64,000 bases of DNA from JALNZF01 sp964447405 (lineage in GTDB: Bacteria; Nitrospirota; UBA9217). Positions within the stretch are counted from its first letter, which is position 1, and every line of letters begins with the position of its first letter. The notes under the pieces are model-generated. The model was not told the origin of the DNA. It made no database searches and was given only the letters and a program-made list of their open reading frames with translations. Location of the stretch: the NCBI GenBank assembly GCA_964447405.1, contig CAYUSP010000001.1, forward strand, positions 806,001 to 870,000, written 5' to 3'. Made by a program: the position numbers and the translations under genes. Positions 59,694-64,000 of the stretch are shown here, in pieces.

Positions 59694-61222
59694 AGCAACG
59701 CCTCGATGAACTTCATATCTACATGCTGCCGGAATGCCGCTGCCAGCCTGTCCAGCGCCGCTTCAATTTCTCCGTTATAGCTGATCCGCGACTCGATGGG
59801 AGAAAAGCCCTTACGCTGCCGTACCTGATCGAGGATCCCTCGCCGAAACCGGTCATTATCAAAAATCCCGTGCAGGTAGGTTCCCCAGCAGTTGCCATTC
59901 ATGGATCCGTCCTTGACCAGTTCGGAGTCTGAAGTGTGGAGCGTGGAGTCAGATACTATCCTTTTGATAGTGAATAACCCGATGTCTCCGGTACTCGATC
60001 CCATATGTATTTCATAACCTTTTAATACATCTTCGCTGTTCCACTCCGCACTTCTCACTATCTCCGCTTCTACTAAACACGTGCGTTTCTCCTGGCTGAA
60101 CCGCGTCTCTATATTCAGGAGACCGATGCCGTCAATGCGCTTGTGGCTGCTCTCGACGCCATGGTCGTCCTCTATCACCCGGCCGAGCATCTGGTATCCA
60201 CCGCAAATGCCGATGATCTGGGATCCCTTTTCATGCGCTTTTCTGATGCTGGTGTCAAGTCCGCATTCCTTTAATCGCAGGAGATCCTTGACCGTATTCT
60301 TGGAACCCGGGACGATGACCACGTCAGCGTTTTCGATTTCTGAAGGCCTGTCCGAGTACACCACCTCCGTATCCGGTTCGAGCTCGAACGGATCGAAGTC
60401 GGTGAAATTGGATATGGACTTCAACCGCACGACGATTATTCTTATTAACTCTTTATCCGACTCCTGACTTCTGACTTTTGACTTCCTTGTCGAGAGCGCT
60501 AATCCGTCCTCCTCAGGAAGACCGATATCTCCTATAAACGGAAGCACGCCTATGACCGGCTTGCTGGTCAGTTCGCGGATCATGTCAAGACCCGGATCGA
60601 GTATTGAACGGTCCCCGCGGAATTTGTTGATGATGAATGCTCTTATGCGGCGGCTGTCCCGCCCAAGCAGTCTGACCGTGCCGTACAAAGATGCAAAAAC
60701 ACCACCCTTGTCAATGTCTCCGACAAGGAGCACCGGTGCCTTTGCGTATTTCGCCATGGCCATGTTCACGATGTCCACATCTCTCAGGTTGATCTCCGCC
60801 GGGCTTCCGGCGCCTTCCATGATGATCAGGTCATAGCGACTTGAAAGACGGTCAAAGGAATCAACAACGACCTTCCACGCCTTGTCCCGGAAGGCATAAT
60901 ACTCGGTTGCCTTCATGGTGGCATGGACCTTGCCCTGCAGTATTACCTGAGATCCGCGCTCGCCCGCTGTCTTGAGCAGCACGGGATTCATGTCAATGGA
61001 TGGCATGACCCGGGCGGCGCGCGCCTGCAGAACTTGAGCGCGGCCGATTTCACCCCCTTCAACGGCTATAGAGGAATTGAGTGCCATGTTCTGCGACTTG
61101 AAGGGTGCAACGCGGACACCTTGATCGCTGAATATTCTGCAGAGGGCGGCCGTGATCAGGCTTTTACCTGCTCCGGAGCCGGTTCCCTGTATCATTAAGG
61201 CTTTTGCCACATCAACTCCCAC
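59690..61222 (-). CDS. cbiP: Adenosylcobyric acid synthase
   Basis: A 510-residue amidotransferase: MIQGTGSGAGKSLITAALCR, FKSQNMALNS, MEGAGSPAEINLRDVDIVNM, GLPEEDGLAL, glutaminase nucleophile IIGICGGYQMLG and catalytic His in GTYLHGIFDND. It amidates four side chains. Three repeat-derived segments: SKVRSQES (246-253), VRSAEWN (388-394, weak) and STLHTSDSELV (424-434). All lie between conserved blocks. The start MGVDVAKALMIQG is retained; MIQG itself would be the shorter choice. Confidence 0.94.
   Translation of the reverse strand: MGVDVAKALMIQGTGSGAGKSLITAALCRIFSDQGVRVAPFKSQNMALNSSIAVEGGEIGRAQVLQARAARVMPSIDMNPVLLKTAGERGSQVILQGKVHATMKATEYYAFRDKAWKVVVDSFDRLSSRYDLIIMEGAGSPAEINLRDVDIVNMAMAKYAKAPVLLVGDIDKGGVFASLYGTVRLLGRDSRRIRAFIINKFRGDRSILDPGLDMIRELTSKPVIGVLPFIGDIGLPEEDGLALSTRKSKVRSQESDKELIRIIVVRLKSISNFTDFDPFELEPDTEVVYSDRPSEIENADVVIVPGSKNTVKDLLRLKECGLDTSIRKAHEKGSQIIGICGGYQMLGRVIEDDHGVESSHKRIDGIGLLNIETRFSQEKRTCLVEAEIVRSAEWNSEDVLKGYEIHMGSSTGDIGLFTIKRIVSDSTLHTSDSELVKDGSMNGNCWGTYLHGIFDNDRFRRGILDQVRQRKGFSPIESRISYNGEIEAALDRLAAAFRQHVDMKFIEALL
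59920..59954. repeat. Heptamer array inside cbiP (C-terminal)
   Basis: GTTCGGA, GTCTGAA, GTGTGGA, GCGTGGA, GTCAGAT: five units. The coding strand reads STLHTSDSEL. Confidence 0.85.
60039..60062. repeat. Weak heptamer array inside cbiP
   Basis: TTCCACT, CCGCACT, TCTCACT: three loose units of period 7, giving VRSAEWN. Confidence 0.45.
60461..60488. repeat. Heptamer array (CTTCTGA type) inside cbiP
   Basis: CTCCTGA, CTTCTGA, CTTTTGA, CTTCCTT. The coding strand reads KSKVRSQESDK; the opposite strand contains TGA, so this again is the stop-free orientation. Confidence 0.85.
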
Positions 61223-61272
61223 ATGCGAAGATCGTAGGCAACTAACTTTACTCTACTACAGGAGCACATTAC

Positions 61273-61340
61273 TAACCACAGATGAACACGGTTAAAGAAA
61301 CCATCATTAGTGATGACGTTACCGTATTTATCCGTGGTTA
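61273..61340. repeat. Inverted repeat TAACCACAGATGAACACGG, copy 2
   Basis: Left arm TAACCACAGATGAACACGG (61273-61291), right arm CCGTATTTATCCGTGGTTA (61322-61340). It is the same family as 28285-28395 but with a shorter interior. It occupies the gap between cobT and cbiP. Confidence 0.85.
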
Positions 61341-61358
61341 CAAAGAGCAATCGCCTCA

Positions 61359-62474
61359 TCATGCCTTTTCAGAAACTCCCGCCTCGCCGAACGTAGCCAT
61401 TTCACGGTAGATTTTGACGCCGGCCTCGATCATCTGCATGGCAAGCGCCGCGCCCGTCCCTTCTCCCAGTCGCAGGGAGAAATCGAGGATCGGCACCAGA
61501 CCCATTTTGCCGAGCATGGCCCGCTGCCCCTGCTCAACCGAGTAATGGGCTGAAAACATGTAGTCGATCGTCTTCGGTTCGATTTCATATGCGACCATTG
61601 CTCCGGCCGTGGAAATGAACCCATCGACGATCACGGGGATGCGTTCCGCGGCCGCGCCGAGAATGACACCTGCGATTCCTCCGATTTCAGCTCCGCCTAC
61701 CTTGGCGAGCACATCGATTGGATCCATGGGATCAGGCCGGTTCTTGGCAATGCTTTCTTCGATAACCTCTATCTTCCGCTGGAGACCCGCATCATCTATC
61801 CCCGTGCCCCTGCCGGTCACGTTCTTCACAGGCGTATTCGTGAACACTGCGGCGATCGCGCTGGACGGCGTTGTGTTGCCGATCCCCATGTCTCCGGTCC
61901 CGAACATACTATAGCCCTTTTTCGCGTACTCGCGGGCAAGGTCGATGCCAACCTGAATACACTGCTCGGCCTCAGCCCTAGTCATGGCTGGTCCAGTGCG
62001 CATATTCCTGGTGCCTCTTACTACCTTTCGGTGAATCAGACCCGGGATATCGCCAAAATCGTGATCAACTCCGATGTCTACGACCACAACATCCGAGCCC
62101 GCATGGCGGGACAGCACATTGATTGCCGCTCCGCCACGGAGGAAGTTGAGCACCATCTGTGGCGTAACTTCCTTTGGATAAGCTGATACGCCATCGGAGG
62201 AGACTCCGTGGTCTCCCGCAAACGTGAAGACCGTTTTTTTACCAAGCTGCGGCATGGTGTTGCCGGTAATGGCCACGATCCTGCGCGCAAATTCCTCAAT
62301 CCGTCCGAGGCTCCCCAGTGGTTTAGTCAGGCTGTCCAGCCGTTTTTGTGCAATGTCAACCAGCGATTGATCAACTGGCTGTATCATGCCGAGGATATCT
62401 TTTATCTTTGCAGACGCTCCGCTTGTTGCATCAGAGCGTTTTATTGATGATATGTTGCCTGCATTCATATTCAT
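61359..62474 (-). CDS. cobT: Nicotinate-nucleotide--dimethylbenzimidazole phosphoribosyltransferase
   Basis: A 371-residue CobT: LTKPLGSLGRIEEFARRIVAI, FAGDHGVSSDGVSAYPKEVTPQM split over two blocks, GTGDMGIGNTTPSSAI, and the catalytic Glu in LRLGEGTGAALAM. It activates the lower-ligand base. It is the first gene of the cobalamin operon, downstream of two riboswitches; AAAGGAAC precedes the ATG. About 20 residues before the fold (MNMNAGNISSIKRSDAT) are unusual. Confidence 0.95.
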   Translation of the reverse strand: MNMNAGNISSIKRSDATSGASAKIKDILGMIQPVDQSLVDIAQKRLDSLTKPLGSLGRIEEFARRIVAITGNTMPQLGKKTVFTFAGDHGVSSDGVSAYPKEVTPQMVLNFLRGGAAINVLSRHAGSDVVVVDIGVDHDFGDIPGLIHRKVVRGTRNMRTGPAMTRAEAEQCIQVGIDLAREYAKKGYSMFGTGDMGIGNTTPSSAIAAVFTNTPVKNVTGRGTGIDDAGLQRKIEVIEESIAKNRPDPMDPIDVLAKVGGAEIGGIAGVILGAAAERIPVIVDGFISTAGAMVAYEIEPKTIDYMFSAHYSVEQGQRAMLGKMGLVPILDFSLRLGEGTGAALAMQMIEAGVKIYREMATFGEAGVSEKA

Positions 62475-62578
62475 GGAAGTTCCTTTCGTGAATTATCTAT
62501 GTGTTGGTGAGATTGTCGGTTCGGCAGCACACCGATCGTCAGCCGACAAATCATGATGTAAAGGCATCCACCCTGCTC

Positions 62579-62611
62579 TTATGAAAATACCTGAAAGTAC
62601 ATTTTCCCCAT
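62579..62611 (-). CDS. Candidate 10-codon leader peptide upstream of cobT
   Basis: After the second riboswitch the minus strand has AAGGAGAAACGACATG, a strong ribosome site and start, followed by codons for MGKMYFQVFS and TAA. It ends about 105 bp before cobT. It may be a leader peptide or a decoy start that couples ribosome loading to riboswitch folding. No known family; low confidence that it is translated. Confidence 0.35.
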   Translation of the reverse strand: MGKMYFQVFS

Positions 62612-62639
62612 GTCGTTTCTCCTTAAACGTGAAAATTGG

Positions 62640-62785
62640 AATAAGACGTCTCCTGGCTCAGGACAACCTACTTGCCGGCCTTCCCATCCTCTGTTCAGGA
62701 CAGTGGCGCTCTCGGTTTTCGTTTCCCTTACAGTTGCGCGACAGCAGGGGAATCGCACCCCTTTCCGTTGCTTATTCCTCCTTTA
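62640..62785 (-). promoter_or_regulatory. Cobalamin riboswitch A (proximal)
   Basis: Minus-strand elements in order: AAAGGGGTGCGATTCCCC, GCTGTCGCGCAACTGTAAG, GAGCGCCACTGTCC, GATGGGAAGGCCGGC, and the B12 box GAGCCAGGAGACGTC. All core parts of the cobalamin class are present. It lies after the terminator of riboswitch B. A strong ribosome site for a short leader frame follows about 30 nt downstream, so control may be translational. Confidence 0.92.
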
Positions 62786-62792
62786 TTGAGCA

Positions 62793-62827
62793 CAAAAAAA
62801 CCCAGTCCTCTTTGGAAGACTGGGGAT
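62793..62827 (-). terminator. Intrinsic terminator between the two cobalamin riboswitches
   Basis: Minus-strand CCCCAGTCTTCC and GAGGACTGGG pair around AAA and run into TTTTTTTGTG. It stands directly after riboswitch B and is the likely expression platform: B12 binding would let it form and stop transcription before riboswitch A and cobT. Confidence 0.9.
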
Positions 62828-62880
62828 TAATAGATACTATTAACCCACACCAGGTCTTAACGCCGAAGACAGTGCGAGAA

Positions 62881-63048
62881 CATCCATGCAGGTCTTCTGG
62901 CTCTCCCTTTGCTGTCCGCCTTCCCAACTCAGGTACGAGTCAGTGGCATGTTCTGGCAGCAGGTATGGCCCAATGTTACGGGCCGGGATTACAGCGGCGG
63001 GTCCGCTCCCGATTTGCACGGGATTCCCTTCGCCTGGATGTGGTCGAT
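62881..63048 (-). promoter_or_regulatory. Cobalamin riboswitch B (distal)
   Basis: Minus-strand order: GAAGGGAATCCCGTGCAAAT, GGACCCGCCGCTGTAATC, CATGCCACTGACTCG, TTGGGAAGGCGGACAGC, B12 box GAGCCAGAAGACCTGC. All cobalamin riboswitch core elements are present. It begins just downstream of the operon promoter and is followed by a terminator. Confidence 0.93.
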
Positions 63049-63058
63049 ATGTGGATGC

Positions 63059-63088
63059 TTTATAACATGGCAGGACCCGCAAAGTCAA
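63059..63088 (-). promoter_or_regulatory. Promoter of the cobalamin operon
   Basis: On the minus strand TTGACT (63083-63088), an 18-bp spacer and TATAAA (63059-63064) precede riboswitch B by about 10 bp, as expected for transcription starting at the riboswitch. Confidence 0.7.
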
Positions 63089-63112
63089 AGTGTTTTTGCC
63101 GGCATCTTTGTT

Positions 63113-63142
63113 TTGCTTGTTGCTACGGGCTATGATATAATC
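63113..63142 (+). promoter_or_regulatory. Promoter of prfB
   Basis: TTGCTT (63113-63118), 18-bp spacer, TATAAT (63137-63142), 42 bp before the prfB ATG. It is divergent from and 25 bp away from the cobalamin operon promoter. Confidence 0.65.
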
Positions 63143-63184
63143 CGCGCAGTTTTACACAGCAAAACGCACCAGCTGGAGAATATC

Positions 63185-64000
63185 ATGCTTTTAGAAGACG
63201 CAAAACTGGAACTGGATAAAATAAACAGCAGGGTCGAGACTCTGCGGAGGCATCTTTGACACCTCTGCCAAGGAAGCGCGGTTAGCCGAACTTACCAGCC
63301 TCACTGAAACATCCGGTTTCTGGAACAACTCCGACAAAGCAAACATCGTCCTTAAGGAAAAAGGAGCTCTCGAACGCGCGCTCAGGGACTGGGGATCGCT
63401 TGCCCGTCGGGTCAGCGATCTGGAAGCCATGTCCGAACTGGTCTCTGAGGAAGGCGGCCAGACCCTGCTGGTGGAGCTGGAACGTGAGATAGCTCGCATG
63501 CAGAAGGACCTCTCGGTAGCGGAAGTAGCCGCACTGCTTTCGGGTGAGCGTGACCTTTCAAACGGCATCATATCCATCCATCCGGGCGCCGGCGGTACGG
63601 AAGCCCAGGATTGGGCAGAGATGCTGATGCGCATGTATCTGCGCTGGGCCGAGAAACGCGGGTATAAGACCGAGATCCTGGATTACCAGAATGGCGAAGA
63701 GGCGGGCGTTAAGTCAGTCACGTTCATGGTCTCCGGCGACTACGCCTACGGTAGAATGAAAGCAGAGGCCGGTGTTCACCGCCTCGTTCGCATCTCCCCT
63801 TTTGATGCCAACAAACGGCGGCACACCTCATTCGCATCAGTCCATGTATACCCCGAGGTCGAGGATGACGTCGATATTTCGATCGATGAAAAGGATCTGC
63901 GCATCGACACCTACCGCGCGTCGAGCGCCGGCGGTCAGCATGTGAATAAGACCGACTCGGCAGTGCGTATCACCCATCTTCCGACCAACATCGTGGTCCA
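63185..64000 (+). CDS. prfB: Peptide chain release factor 2, with programmed +1 frameshift; 3' end beyond window
   Basis: The zero frame starts MLLEDAKLELDKINSR and meets TGA after 24 codons (63257-63259). The +1 frame then continues DTSAKEARLAELTSL to the window edge. The site GGAGG-CAT-CTT-TGA-C is the canonical RF2 autoregulatory frameshift with its internal Shine-Dalgarno at the standard spacing. RF2 features present: stop-codon-reading SPF (RISPFDANKRR), and the GGQ catalytic loop (SSAGGQHVNKTDSAV). RF2 ends translation at UGA and UAA and limits its own synthesis through this site. About 100 residues are missing at the right edge. Confidence 0.96.
63246..63260 (+). promoter_or_regulatory. 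prfB +1 programmed frameshift signal
   Basis: GGAGG (63246-63250), spacer CAT, slippery CTT then in-frame TGA followed by C. When RF2 is scarce the ribosome slips from CTT to TTT and reads GAC (Asp) next. Confidence 0.95.

Noticed and set aside
63185..63259. In-frame TGA in prfB as a pseudogene
   Set aside because: The site is the canonical CTTTGAC programmed frameshift with its internal Shine-Dalgarno, and the +1 frame is intact.

Overview
The window looks like a chromosomal segment of a free-living, anaerobic or microaerophilic Gram-negative bacterium. Evidence for this: outer-membrane proteins and a TonB system, two [NiFe] hydrogenases, an anaerobic (cobalt-early) cobalamin pathway, and c-di-GMP signalling. 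Gene content and style suggest Nitrospirota or a delta-proteobacterium-like lineage; this is an inference from general familiarity and is not proven by any marker here. One gene, ahcY with its SAH riboswitch, looks betaproteobacterial and was probably acquired.

Layout. 1-1.9 kb: ECF sigma factor, putative anti-sigma factor and class III nucleotide cyclase (minus strand). 2.1-13.8 kb: Fe-S flavoprotein, two paralogous FtsX-type ABC permeases with one ATPase, PadR regulator, M48 protease, LolA-like protein and a methyltransferase. 13.9-20.4 kb: ExbB-ExbD-TonB, TonB-dependent receptor, lipoprotein and a DUF1302-like porin, probably one outer-membrane uptake system. 20.4-25.3 kb: REC-PAS-GGDEF protein, HD-GYP protein and HEAT-repeat protein; the last two appear to share an N-terminal domain. 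25.5-29.7 kb: cytosolic group 3b-type [NiFe] hydrogenase hydBGDA. 29.7-30.2 kb: tRNA-Ala(GGC) followed by decaying tandem units made of the tRNA 3' end plus a terminator. 30.2-38.8 kb: hypD, hypF, hypB, a hypC-hypA fusion, a maturation protease and a membrane-linked periplasmic hydrogenase with cytochrome b. 39-45.9 kb: MipA-like protein, cytochrome c, EamA transporter, ahcY with SAH riboswitch, metK, DUF3426-like protein and yacG. 45.9-62.5 kb: a minus-strand cobalamin operon from cobT to cbiH plus CbiMNQO-type cobalt import. It is led by a promoter and two tandem cobalamin riboswitches with a terminator between them. 63.2-64 kb: prfB with its programmed +1 frameshift, divergent from the cobalamin operon.

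The most unusual feature is a population of short 7-bp tandem arrays (consensus GGAGTTC or GGGTCAG, usually 4-5 units). They lie between genes and also in frame inside at least eight cobalamin genes and hypF. Because 7 is not a multiple of 3, GGAGTTC arrays encode the same heptapeptide cycle in every frame (GVRSSEF on one strand, ELRTPNS on the other) and contain no stop codon in any of six frames. The GGGTCAG-type arrays have a stop on one strand, and inside genes they occur only in the stop-free orientation. Longer intergenic cassettes of inverted 8- to 10-bp arrays also occur, and some supply stop codons, start codons or signal-peptide residues to neighbouring genes.
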